A stretch of DNA of 64,000 bases, from the NCBI RefSeq assembly GCF_030818015.1, contig NZ_JAUSZX010000001.1, positions 2,480,001 through 2,544,000 of the forward strand, read 5' to 3'. Below the pieces are notes generated by a model. That model worked only from the letters and a program-made list of their open reading frames with translations. It was not told where the DNA came from and ran no database searches. Of this stretch, positions 15,931 through 26,080 are shown in pieces; positions within the stretch are counted from its first letter, which is position 1; every line of letters begins with the position of its first letter. The stretch comes from Arthrobacter globiformis (GTDB lineage Bacteria; Actinomycetota; Actinomycetes; Actinomycetales; Micrococcaceae). Both the position numbers and the translations under genes were made by a program.

Positions 15931-16488
15931 TCCGGCCACCTCCATTCATTGTCGTTGCATTTTCCTGTGGATTGATAGTGCACCGCCAGGTGCAGTGTTT
16001 CACGCGGTTCTCTACACTGTTCGGGCAGGATCGGGACAGGGTTTGCACAGGACACGCTAACGCCGCCGAATTCCGCTGAACCGTCCTGCCCACGTGGTCA
16101 AGCACTCCCACGCCCGGTCGGCTGGCAGCTGTTGTTTGTGCGGCCAGCGGCACCGAGGCCCCCGGCCAGGGGAAATTCGCACGCTTCCTGGAAACATCTC
16201 TCCAAGAAGGCAGATACGGGAAATAGCCCGTGCAGAGGTGCTCCCGGACGCCTTCCCGGCGGAGGCCCGTCAGTGGGTTTCCCCGCAGGCCCTTTTGTAC
16301 CGCCAAAGCCGGGGCGGGGCTTGTGGGGAAGGATCCCGCCACCCGAGAGGCTTGGTCACAGCGTCTGACCAGGTTTGCCGGCCGGCAGGGAACAGGGCGG
16401 TATCGGCATCGGGGAGCCTTGCGCTACGTCACGGTGCGGCCTGCGGTGCCATACTGGTTCCACGAGTATGACGGACCGGGGGCCCACC
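15931..16488. other. Intergenic region before GGDEF gene
   Basis: No supported gene. It holds the leaders of peptide copy 3 (minus) and of the diguanylate cyclase (plus). Confidence 0.4.
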
Positions 16489-17637
16489 ATGATGCTTGAT
16501 ACGACGACCCTGCGTGCCGCTTTCGGGGTGATCGCGCTTACCCTGCTGGTTCTTTTCTACCTCGTGACGTTCCGTCACACCCGTTCGGAGTACAGTGCCT
16601 GGTGGTGCACGGCGCTCGGCCTGTTCCTTTTCGGAGCCGCTTCGTTTCTTCTTGACGGAACCTCCCAGCAGGTATGGGCGAACCCGCTGGGAAACACCAT
16701 GCTGGTTGCTGGCGCTGCGAGTGTCTGGTCCGCCGCCCGTTCTTTGAGGACGAGCCGGCCGCTGTGGTGGCAGCTGACCCTGGCCCCGGCCTCCACCGCG
16801 GTTGCCTCGGCACTGGATCATCCGGCCACCAACGACTGGTCAGGCGGGCCGGTTTTTCTGGCGTTGATGTCGTTGATGATTGGCCTTGCCGCCCGGGAAC
16901 TGGGGCTGCTAAAACCCGACGACTCCCGAGTCCACCGGCCGTTGGCGGTGATGTCGGGGCTGCTCGCGGCATACTACTTCGGCCGGTTGCTGGTCTTCCT
17001 TGCTGAAGGTCCGACAGGGCCGGTTTTCCTCACTTACTTCGGTTCCGCGCCCACGACGCTTCTCACCATGGCCCTCCTTGTGGTTGTGTCCTTCAGCATG
17101 GCCGTGCTCAGTCACGAACAACTGACAAAAGACCTCAGTGCCCGCGCCACCCGGGACGGCCTGACAGGCGTCCTGAACCGCACAACCTTCCTGAACCTCG
17201 CCGCCGGAGACGTACGTCGGTTGCGCTTCACGAGAGCCTCAGCATCACTCGTTCTCGCTGACCTTGACCACTTCAAGGCAGTCAATGACAGCTATGGGCA
17301 TCCTGCGGGAGACTCAGTTCTCCAGGCGTTCGCCGCGGCCTGCTTGGCATCGGTCCGGTCTACGGACCTCGTGGGCAGATACGGCGGTGAAGAATTCATT
17401 ATTTTCCTTCCCGGAGCAGGTCCGGACCGGGCCGAGGCCATAGCAGGGGAAATAAGCCGCCGCTTTGCCGCGGTGGAGATCCCGGAGAACGTCCGGTTTC
17501 CGACCGTCAGCTACGGGATCGCCACAAACAATTCCGGCGCCGCCGATCTGAGAATGATGATCTCATCAGCCGACTCGGCCCTCTATCGGGCGAAGGCAAC
17601 CGGGCGAAACCGCGCCGCCCGGAACCATCTGAACTGA
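16489..17637 (+). CDS. Membrane GGDEF diguanylate cyclase
   Basis: A 382-residue protein. Six or so hydrophobic segments span residues 8-205, followed by a GGDEF domain from about residue 215 (DGLTGVLNRTTFL). It contains DLDHFKAVNDSYGHPAGD and the active-site GGEEF near residue 299. RSTD five residues before GGEEF matches the RxxD inhibitory I-site, so the enzyme should make cyclic di-GMP and be product-inhibited. ATG chosen for the GGGGG ribosome site; the frame is open to 16375. Single gene, no EAL domain. Confidence 0.92.
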   Translation: MMLDTTTLRAAFGVIALTLLVLFYLVTFRHTRSEYSAWWCTALGLFLFGAASFLLDGTSQQVWANPLGNTMLVAGAASVWSAARSLRTSRPLWWQLTLAPASTAVASALDHPATNDWSGGPVFLALMSLMIGLAARELGLLKPDDSRVHRPLAVMSGLLAAYYFGRLLVFLAEGPTGPVFLTYFGSAPTTLLTMALLVVVSFSMAVLSHEQLTKDLSARATRDGLTGVLNRTTFLNLAAGDVRRLRFTRASASLVLADLDHFKAVNDSYGHPAGDSVLQAFAAACLASVRSTDLVGRYGGEEFIIFLPGAGPDRAEAIAGEISRRFAAVEIPENVRFPTVSYGIATNNSGAADLRMMISSADSALYRAKATGRNRAARNHLN

Positions 17638-18123
17638 GACGCCCCGGTACTTTGGTTGCAGTCACGCACACCTGGCTTCCGCGGCAAGGGTTCGAATTGT
17701 GGGCTGTCTGGTCCTTGTTGTCCCGGCTGATGAAGCCTGACCCGAGTTGCGGTTCCTCGGAAGAGACTTGAAGGAGGGCGGGCACGTCCGCCCCTTCTGT
17801 CGCTGCCCGCGGTTCGAAGTAGGCAATGCCTTCACCATCGACTCCCTGAGAGTGTCGCGGTGGTGCTGGCTAACAATGGCCCGGCAAGGTAGGCGTGCTT
17901 GCTCCAGACAATTTTCGCCCTGGCGCCCTGTGGACCACCTGTTCGCGCAGGCCTGATCCTCCTTGACCAGTTGCGGCCGGATCACCGCCCTTCCTCCGGA
18001 TATTGTGAAAGCGAGGAGGTGCACGACCATGCTCGCCGTGGTTCCTCGAGGAATGCAATCCGTGTTCAGATACATGAGGTGGGCGATGAGGGGCGGCCCG
18101 AATTTTGTGTGGCTGTGCCGCGC
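17638..18123. other. Gene-poor stretch
   Basis: One possible small gene: ATG at 18029 behind GAGGAGGTG, encoding 38 residues (MLAVVPRGMQSVFRYMRWAM...) to 18145, but it runs into the terminator hairpin at 18124. Otherwise nothing supported. Confidence 0.3.
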
Positions 18124-18161
18124 GGAAGCACCGCCCGCAATCTGAACGGGGCGGTGCTTCC
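18124..18161 (-). terminator. Strong hairpin terminator of Ig-like remnant
   Basis: Perfect 13-bp inverted repeat GGAAGCACCGCCC/GGGCGGTGCTTCC with a 12-base loop, about 30 bp after the stop of the Ig-like fragment. Confidence 0.7.
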
Positions 18162-18189
18162 TGGGGTCGCTTTCGTTGGATGTGGATGG

Positions 18190-18720
18190 TTAGCGGGTGC
18201 CGGTGGTGAAGTTCCAGGCCGTGCTGGCCAGGGGAGTGCCGGCCACATCCCGTACCGCCGTGGGGTCGCCCGTGATGGTGACGGTGTACCTAGTGCTGGC
18301 CGCAAGCGTGGCTGCCGGGTTGAGGATCCACTGGTTGGTGGTCCCGTTACGGGTGACGGTGGCTGCCACCGCCGCACCGGTGGCCGCGTTCTTCAGGGTG
18401 AAGGTGGCGGTGCCGACGCCGTTGACGGGCTTACTGAAGGTAGCTGTGATGTTGGCTGTCCGGAGCATCCCGGTCGAGTTCACTCCCGGAGCCCTGGAGG
18501 TCACGGTCGGCGCGGCGCTTGTGGTGAACCGCCAGCTGGTTGAAGCCAGAGGGCCGATTGGCCAAGTCGCGGATGCCCGCCGCGCCGCCGGTCAGGGTGG
18601 CGGTGTAGGGGGTGCTAGGGGTGAGCAGGGCGGTGGGGTCGATGCCCGCCGGCTGGCCTGGTCGTAGGTCACCGTGGCGGGGATCGTGGCCCCGGCTGCG
18701 TTCTTCAGCGTGAACGCTCA
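18190..18720 (-). pseudogene. Truncated Ig-like (Big_5/SbsA-type) repeat protein
   Basis: The last 90 codons encode one complete repeat (NITATFSKPVNGVGTATFTL ... YTVTITGDPTAVRD ... STAWNFTTG) almost identical in type to those of the surface protein at 34026. Upstream, TPYTATLTGGAAGIRDLA of a second repeat is visible in another frame. The rest of the gene, including any signal peptide, is absent. A decayed paralogue or a displaced 3' end. Confidence 0.6.
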
Positions 18721-18857
18721 CCTGCCACGGCAGGCTGCGGCTGCAATCGCCTCGATGTTCGCCCTTCCGCGCCGACCCATCGGATCGTCGGGGGTGAGTG
18801 GTGCAGCTGGGCTGCCGCCGCTTGCCAGGCTCTATTCGATGGACACCCTCAGACAGT

Positions 18858-18960
18858 TCAGGGCGTCTGGGTCCAGATCGACAGGCCGTCAGGGACAGCT
18901 GCTGCCCCGAACTGGGCTAGGAGCAGGGCGGGGTCCTTTTCGGTGTCTGCGCACGCCTGC
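18858..18960 (-). pseudogene. Orphan C-terminal coding fragment
   Basis: QACADTEKDPALLLAQFGAA then VPDGLSIWTQTP and stop. It reads like a protein C-terminus without its start; the family is not recognised. Confidence 0.25.
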
Positions 18961-19039
18961 AGACGGGACGCCAACAAAGGGAGGATCGCTGTGATTGAGT
19001 TCGTATGGCTGCAGTCCTATTCTTCCGGAGACCCCTAGA

Positions 19040-19645
19040 CGCCGATAATGGGGATTGGCGCGCGGGTAGGCCATGGCTTCGGCGGTGGCTGCCATGCCGG
19101 TGTCGCGGCGGAAGTCGCCGGAACCGAAGGCCAGCCGGAAGGCGCCCTGGGCTTTGACGATGTTGTTGGCTTCCTCAATGCCGACGGCGGACTCCACCAG
19201 CGGGATGACCGGGGTCTTGCCGTCCATTCGGTGGAAGCTCTCCGTGACCTGGTCGGCCGATTCGGTCTTGGCCAGCATGATGCCCAGCAGGCCGGGGGTG
19301 CCGCGCAGCCCGGCGAGGTCGTCGGCCCAGAACGGGCTGGTGGCATCGTTGATGCGGACCCAGGCCTGGCCGCCGGCGGTCAGCCAGTTCACGACGTTAT
19401 TCCGGGCGGTGTCCTTCTGTGACGGGTCCACTGCGTCTTCGACGTCGAGGATGATCGCGTCGGCCCGGGAGACGGCAGACTGGTCGAAGAGGTCAGTCTT
19501 CATCGCGTCGACCAGCAGCCAGGAGCGGGCAATGTCTGCCGGGATGTTGCGTTCCGGGATAAAGGCCTGGGGTGCGTCACTGAGCGGCGGGGTGGCGAGG
19601 GTGGTGTCTTCGGGGCTTTTGGGGCATGTAGGTGTGCTGCGTCAT
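19040..19645 (-). pseudogene. CitE/HpcH-type aldolase/lyase, truncated and frameshifted
   Basis: Two hundred residues of a citrate-lyase-beta-like (TIM-barrel) protein: AFIPERNIPADIARSWLLVD, ADAIILDVEDAVDPSQKD, WVRIND, GIMLAKTESADQV, VIPLVESAVGIEEA and FGSGDFRRDTG are all family motifs (acidic Mg ligands and arginine of the active site). The ATG (19643-19645) is out of frame with the body because of a shift near the CCCCAAAAGCCCC tract. Homology stops at AMAYPRA, about two thirds through. Last gene of the tartrate cluster; it would cleave a malyl/citramalyl-type acid. Confidence 0.7.
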
Positions 19646-19661
19646 GGGTCTCCGTGCTGGC

Positions 19662-21050
<1,389 letters not shown>

Positions 21051-21085
21051 CAGGGTTCCTTCTTTGTCTCTGCTTGGTGTTCGGG

Positions 21086-22031
21086 TTAGCGGTCGACCGG
21101 GTGTGCCGGTTCGCGGTTTTCGAGGACGTCGATGACGGCGTGCGCGGCTGCCAGGCCGGCCCGGGTCCGGGCTTGGGCCGTCTGCCCGGCAAGGTGGTAA
21201 GTGATGAGGACATTGTCCAAGCCCCGGAGGGGGCTGTCGCCTGGCAGGGGTTCGGTCTCGAGCACGTCCAACGCGGCGCCGGCGATGGTGCCGTCGTACA
21301 GTGCTTTGGCGAGGGCTTCTTCGTCCACGAGTGAGCCGCGGGCTGCGTTGATGAGCACGGCGGTGGGTTTCATCATTTGCAGCCGGCCCGCGTCGATCAG
21401 CTTGCCGGTGGATTGGCCTCCGCGGGTATGCAGGGAGAGGTAGTCGGCCTCACGGATGACCGTGTCGAGATCCGTGAACCGAATGGCTCTGGTGTCAGGG
21501 TCGGGGTGGGCGGTGCTGACCAGGACGTTCATGCCGACGGCGGTCCCAGTTGTGCGGTGGCGCGTCCACTGGGTCCGTAGCCGATGATGCCCAGGGTGGA
21601 TCCGCGGAGTTCATGGCCGGCTTCGCGGGGCCAGTGGCTTGGCGGACAGCTGTGGTGACCTCGGCGAGGCGGCGTGCGGCCATGATTATCAGTCCTATGG
21701 TCAGTTCGGCGACGGAGTGGTGGTTGGTTCCGGGGGCGTTGCAGACCCTGATCCCCCCTGCGGCGGCCGCCTGGACGTCGATGGAGTCGTACCCCACCCC
21801 GCTGCGTGCGATGACTTTGAGGGAGGCAGCGCCGGTGAGCATGTCGGCGGTGACGGGTTCGCTGGCGAGGATCGCCCCGGAAATGCTGTTGAATAACGAG
21901 CTGCGTTCCTTCGGGCTGCGTGGCCCCCGCGAGGGTGAGTAGACCGGTTCCAAGCCATGGTCCCGCAGGAGCTGGTCAACGGTATCTCCCGGGTGGAGGT
22001 AGTCGGTGGTGATCAGGATGCGGGCGGCCAT
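21086..22031 (-). pseudogene. D-2-hydroxyacid dehydrogenase, two frameshifts
   Basis: Phosphoglycerate-dehydrogenase-like protein in three frames. The N-terminal part (MAARILITTDYLHPGDTVDQ ... RSGVGYDSIDV ... NHHSVAELTIGLI) is followed by the NAD-binding LRGSTLGIIGYGPSGRATA in a second frame and by MNVLVSTAHPD ... MKPTAVLINAARGSLVDEEA ... PLRGLDNVLITYHLAGQT in a third. Together they form a normal-length enzyme with catalytic Arg, Glu and a His. Breaks lie near 21550 and 21640. Third gene of the tartrate cluster. Confidence 0.8.
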
Positions 22032-22148
22032 GGTGTGGGTGGATTCCTCTTTTTATCTGGTGCGGATGCGCTGCCGTCAGCGGCTGTGGGTTTACGGTTC
22101 ACGTGGGCAGGGCCGCCGCGATGTGCGGCGGCCCTGCGTGGTGCGGTG

Positions 22149-23522
22149 TTAGTAGACGTCAACCTTGTCCGCTTCCACGGCGGTCGGTGTCCTTGCTTCG
22201 ATTTCGTTCTTCTTCTGGCCTGAGGCGTGGAGGGCTTTGCGGGCCTGTTCGGGGTCGTAGTCCTTTTCCCATTTGCCGACGACGACGGCTGCCATCACGT
22301 TGCCAAGGACGTTGATGAACACCCGGCCTTCGTTCAGGAGTCGGTCGATACCGACGATGAGGGCGAGAGCGGCCAGCGGGATGCCGCCGACTGAGCTCAA
22401 GGTGCTGGCCAGGACGATGAACGCGCCGCCGGCAATTCCAGCGGTGCCCTTGCTGGTGAGCATCATGACGCCGACCATGACGAGCTGCTGTTCCCAGGAG
22501 AGGTCCATACCGACGGCCTGGGCCAGGAAGACTGAGGCCATGGTCAGGTAGACGGCGGATCCGTCGAGGTTGAAGGAGAACCCGGATGGGATCACGATGC
22601 CTACGGTGGACTTGCCGACGCCCATGGCTTCGAGCTTCTTGATCAGCTGCGGGAGTACCGCTTCGCTGGAGCAGGTGCTCAGGGCGATCAGCAGCTCGGC
22701 CTTGAAGTAGCGCATCACCGTGAAGATGTTCAGTCCGCAGGCACCGGCGATGGTGCTCAGGACCACGAGGACATAGAGGATGCAGGTCACGGTGAACAAC
22801 ACGACGAGGTAGCCGAGTTGCTGCAGGCTTTGGGTGCCGTAGTTGGCCACCACTGCCGCCAGCGCGCCGAAGGTACCGATGGGAGCCAGGCGCATGACCC
22901 AGCTGACGATCTTGAAGATCACGGTGGACAGGGCCTGGATGCCCTTGATCAGGAACGCGCCGGATTCGCCGGAGACGTTCATGGCGGCGCCAAAGATGAT
23001 GGAGACCATCAGCGCGGCGATGATGGTGTGGCCAGTCAGGGCACCGAACAGTGATTCGGGGATGATGTTGCTGACGAACTCGAGACCGTCGAAGCCCTTG
23101 CTAGCGGCCGCCGGCACCTTGCTGGAGTCCAGCTGTGACGGGTCGATGTTCATGCCGTCGCCGGGGCGGAATACGTTGGCGACGACCAGGCCGATCAGCA
23201 TCGACACGAGCGAGAGGGCGAGGAAGTAGCCCAGTGCCTTCACGCCGATGCGGCCGGCTTTGCGAAGGCTGTCCATCGAGGCGATGCCAAGGGACACGAC
23301 GCAGAACACCACGGGGATGACGATCATCTTCACCAGGGCGATGAACCAGTCGCTGAGCGGTGTGAGCTGTTTACCGACGGAGGGCAGGAGCAGTCCGACG
23401 GCGATGCCCAGGACGGCACCCAGAACGACTTGGAACCAGAGTTCGCGGATCAGCCGGCCGAACCGGGATCGCTGCTTGGGCGGGGCGGAATGCTGCGGGT
23501 CCTGCATGGTGTGGGACGACAT
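22149..23522 (-). CDS. dctA: C4-dicarboxylate:cation symporter (DctA type)
   Basis: A 457-residue DAACS-family transporter. ATG behind AAAGGAG; the frame is open to 23603. It has eight or more hydrophobic segments, the serine-rich STCSSEAVLPQLI loop of hairpin 1, SGFSFNLDGSAVYLTMA in TM7, and TSKGTAGIAGGAFIVLAST in hairpin 2: the substrate and sodium/proton sites of the family. In this cluster it most likely imports tartrate or a related dicarboxylate. Intact, unlike its neighbours. Confidence 0.9.
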   Translation of the reverse strand: MSSHTMQDPQHSAPPKQRSRFGRLIRELWFQVVLGAVLGIAVGLLLPSVGKQLTPLSDWFIALVKMIVIPVVFCVVSLGIASMDSLRKAGRIGVKALGYFLALSLVSMLIGLVVANVFRPGDGMNIDPSQLDSSKVPAAASKGFDGLEFVSNIIPESLFGALTGHTIIAALMVSIIFGAAMNVSGESGAFLIKGIQALSTVIFKIVSWVMRLAPIGTFGALAAVVANYGTQSLQQLGYLVVLFTVTCILYVLVVLSTIAGACGLNIFTVMRYFKAELLIALSTCSSEAVLPQLIKKLEAMGVGKSTVGIVIPSGFSFNLDGSAVYLTMASVFLAQAVGMDLSWEQQLVMVGVMMLTSKGTAGIAGGAFIVLASTLSSVGGIPLAALALIVGIDRLLNEGRVFINVLGNVMAAVVVGKWEKDYDPEQARKALHASGQKKNEIEARTPTAVEADKVDVY

Positions 23523-23614
23523 CTTGGGTGCTCCTTTGCACGACAGACGGAGAAAACTTGAGAGGTGCGGTCCCGGGCAGTGATGCTGCCCGGGACCGGG
23601 CACTACCGGATTGC

Positions 23615-24782
23615 TTAGTTGTGCAGTTCGCGCAGGACTTTGTAGAACTCGGCTTTACCTTCGAGCCCGATCCCCGGCAGATCGCCCGGAGCCACGCGGC
23701 TGTTGACGATGACAGCGTCGTCGGTGAAGCCACCGGTGGGCTGGAACTCGCCCGGGTAGGACTCGTTGCCACCGAGCTTGAGGGCTGCTGCGATGTGCAG
23801 GGAGAACTGGTGTCCGCCGTGGGGGATGCAGCGGCGTGAGGACCAACCGTGCTGGGCGAGCATGTCCTGGATCCGGCGGTATTCGGTCAGGCCGTAGCTC
23901 AGTGCCGGGTCGACCTGGATGAAGTCGCGGTCCGGGCGCATCCCGCCGTAACGGACGAGGTTCCGCGCGTCCTGGAGGGAGAACAGGTTTTCTCCGGCTG
24001 GCGATCGGGTTCCTGTAGTGCTCAGAGAGGGTGGCATTCAGGGCGTAGTCGAGCGGATCGCCGACTTCCTCGTACCAGAACAGCCCGTACTGGTCGATGG
24101 CTTTGCCGTATTCCAGCGCCGTCTCCAGGTCAAACTTGCCGTTGACGTCCACCATTAGGCGGGAAGCGTCGCCGTCCAGGACCTCGATGACGGCTTCGAT
24201 GCGGCGGAGGTCTTCGGCGAGGTCGGCGCCGCCGATCTTCATTTTGACGACGTTGTAGCCCTTGGCGAGGAAGCCGCGCATTTCGTTCTGCAGGTCCTCG
24301 AGGGTCTTGCCGGGTGCGTAGTAGCCGCCGGCGGCGTAAACGAAGACGTCCTTGTCCGGGTTGCCGTCACCGTAGTGATCCGAGATCCACCGGTACAGCG
24401 GGACGCCGGCGATCTTCGCAGCCAGATCGTGCAGGGCCATGTCGGCCACGCCGACAGCGACAGAGCGTTCGCCGTGGCCGCCGGGCTTCTCGTTGGACAT
24501 CATCAGGTCCCACGCCTTCTCCGGCGAGAGTTGGCCGTCCTCATCGAGAAGGTCCTCGGACGGGGCATCCATGATGCGCGGGAGAACGCGGTCTTTCAGG
24601 ATGCCCGTCGCGTTGTAGCGGCCGTTGGAGTTGAAGCCGTAGCCAACCAGAGGCTTGCCATCGACGAACACATCGGAGACGAGCGCGATGATTGTGCAGT
24701 CCATCTTGGTGAAGTCAATGAAGGCGTTGCGGATCGAGGAACTGATGGGAATGGTGCCAACGTGGGCAGAAACGATTTTCAT
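23615..24782 (-). pseudogene. tarD: D(-)-tartrate dehydratase (enolase superfamily), one frameshift
   Basis: ISSSIRNAFIDFTKMDCTII, VGYGFNSNGRY, NEKPGGHGERSVAVG, VFVYAAGGYY, YNVVKMKIGG, MVDVNGKFDLETA, FWYEEVGDPLDYAL, TGENLFSLQDARNLVRYGG and CIPHGGHQFSLHIAA match bacterial D-tartrate dehydratase from end to end; Lys, the Asp/Glu metal ligands and the His base are present. An extra base near 23998 (in NPIATGENLF) splits the gene into two frames. Otherwise the length (389 residues) is normal. It would dehydrate D-tartrate to oxaloacetate. ATG behind AGGAGAG; first gene of the cluster, downstream of GntR operators. Confidence 0.87.
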
Positions 24783-24812
24783 CTTTGAATCTCTCCTGAT
24801 AGTGGTCTTATT

Positions 24813-24822
24813 TCTTATAAGA
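24813..24822. promoter_or_regulatory. GntR operator TCTTATAAGA, site 1
   Basis: Perfect 10-bp palindrome, 31 bp before the tartrate dehydratase start. One of three identical sites in the divergent intergenic region. Confidence 0.7.
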
Positions 24823-24877
24823 CTTGGGTCGAGGACAATCCGAGGTACGAGGAACACGCAAGTCCTTCGAGCGAATA

Positions 24878-24887
24878 TCTTATAAGA
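24878..24887. promoter_or_regulatory. GntR operator TCTTATAAGA, site 2
   Basis: Second identical palindrome, 56 bp between sites 1 and 2 (65 bp start to start), central in the divergent region. Confidence 0.7.
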
Positions 24888-24941
24888 CCTGCGATAAGGT
24901 TAGCGGCGAGTTAAGGGGCGCACAAGTCTTCGGATGGAATT

Positions 24942-24951
24942 TCTTATAAGA
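24942..24951. promoter_or_regulatory. GntR operator TCTTATAAGA, site 3
   Basis: Third identical palindrome, 64 bp after site 2 and 54 bp before the regulator gene, suited to autoregulation. Confidence 0.7.
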
Positions 24952-25004
24952 TGTGTAAGGGGAGCGAGGTGGCCCCGTCTTCAGTAAGAGATTTGGAGCG
25001 TCAG

Positions 25005-25706
25005 ATGAGCACCACGAACGTCTTTTCCAGTAAGGGCAGTCTGGCCTACAGCGAACTCCGCCAGCTGATCCTCTCGGGCGGCCTTGCCCCGGGCTCACGC
25101 GTCTCCCAGTACGAACTGGCGGACAACATGCAGATGAGCATCACCCCCCTGCGGGAAGCGATCCGCCGACTCTCAAGCGAGGGTCTGATCATCATGGACA
25201 CCCACCGGGACTCCCGTGTGGCTGACGTGAGTGCTTCCGAGGCCCGCGAACTCCTTGAAGTCCGCCTCTCGCTGGAGCCGTCAGCGACCGGGTTGGCGGC
25301 ACACCGCCGGACCGAAGCTGACATCGCCGCCATGCGGACCGCGGCGGAGAAACTGCTGCCGGTCACCCGGGTCTGGGGTGAGGAAGCCATCACGGCACAC
25401 CGCGATTTCCACCGGGCCGTCTACGCCGCCTCCCACAACGCCAGCATGATCAAGCTCCTGGATGACCTGTGGGACAAGTCCGACCGCTACCGCCGCCTCG
25501 GTCTGGAACTTCCATCCGGTGATGAACCCCGGACCATCGACCTGAACCAGCACCACCAGATCCTTGAACTTGTAGCCTCCGGCGATGGTCCCGGCGCAGC
25601 TGAACTCGCACGGACCCACATCGCCAACAGCCTCACAGCCTCAGTAACCGGAGCCCTGGAGGAACGCGAGAACGTCTATCCGGTAACCATGGAGAAGACA
25701 GCCTAA
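25005..25706 (+). CDS. GntR-family (FadR/FCD) regulator of tartrate cluster
   Basis: A 233-residue regulator. N-terminal winged helix (AYSELRQLILSGGLAPGSRV then ISITPLREAIRRLSSEGLI-like) and a C-terminal FCD ligand domain (EVRLSLEPSATGLAA; HRDFHRAVYAASHN and a later HHQILELV with the metal-binding histidines). ATG at 25005 behind TTGGAG. Divergent from the tartrate genes with three TCTTATAAGA palindromes between, so it very likely represses them and itself, released by tartrate or a product. Confidence 0.9.
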   Translation: MSTTNVFSSKGSLAYSELRQLILSGGLAPGSRVSQYELADNMQMSITPLREAIRRLSSEGLIIMDTHRDSRVADVSASEARELLEVRLSLEPSATGLAAHRRTEADIAAMRTAAEKLLPVTRVWGEEAITAHRDFHRAVYAASHNASMIKLLDDLWDKSDRYRRLGLELPSGDEPRTIDLNQHHQILELVASGDGPGAAELARTHIANSLTASVTGALEERENVYPVTMEKTA

Positions 25707-26080
25707 TATTCGCCGATCGTCAGGAACCGGCCACTGCCGCCGCCGCTTTTACCGCCGGATATTCAGCCAAGATGCAAATCCCCGCAGAGGAACCAGGTCC
25801 AAAATCTTCCCATTGCTGCTTGCCGTCAAGGTGGGGTGTACTCTATCCAGACTTATCTTGACCCGTGTGATCCGTTACGGGGGCTTTCTCCAAGTGCTTT
25901 GGTGTCGCTTCTGGCCGGATCGGAAAACGGCGCGTCTGCTACCGCCACCGCGGTTTGCGTCGCGGGGGAGCCCGCGTATCCATGGGGGCAAGCGAAACGC
26001 CACGGTTGGCATTCTCGCACTTGTATTCTTGCCGTGAAAACAATCCCTGATGCTGTCTGGCCTAGAGCAGCTGGAAGCGG
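25707..26080. other. Intergenic between GntR and gbcB-like genes
   Basis: No gene seen; the two flanking genes converge here. No clear terminator hairpin was identified. Confidence 0.5.

Noticed and set aside
15839..16342. Minus-strand frame of 167 codons
   Set aside because: Its end is an out-of-frame reading of peptide copy 3; the rest has no ribosome site or domain.
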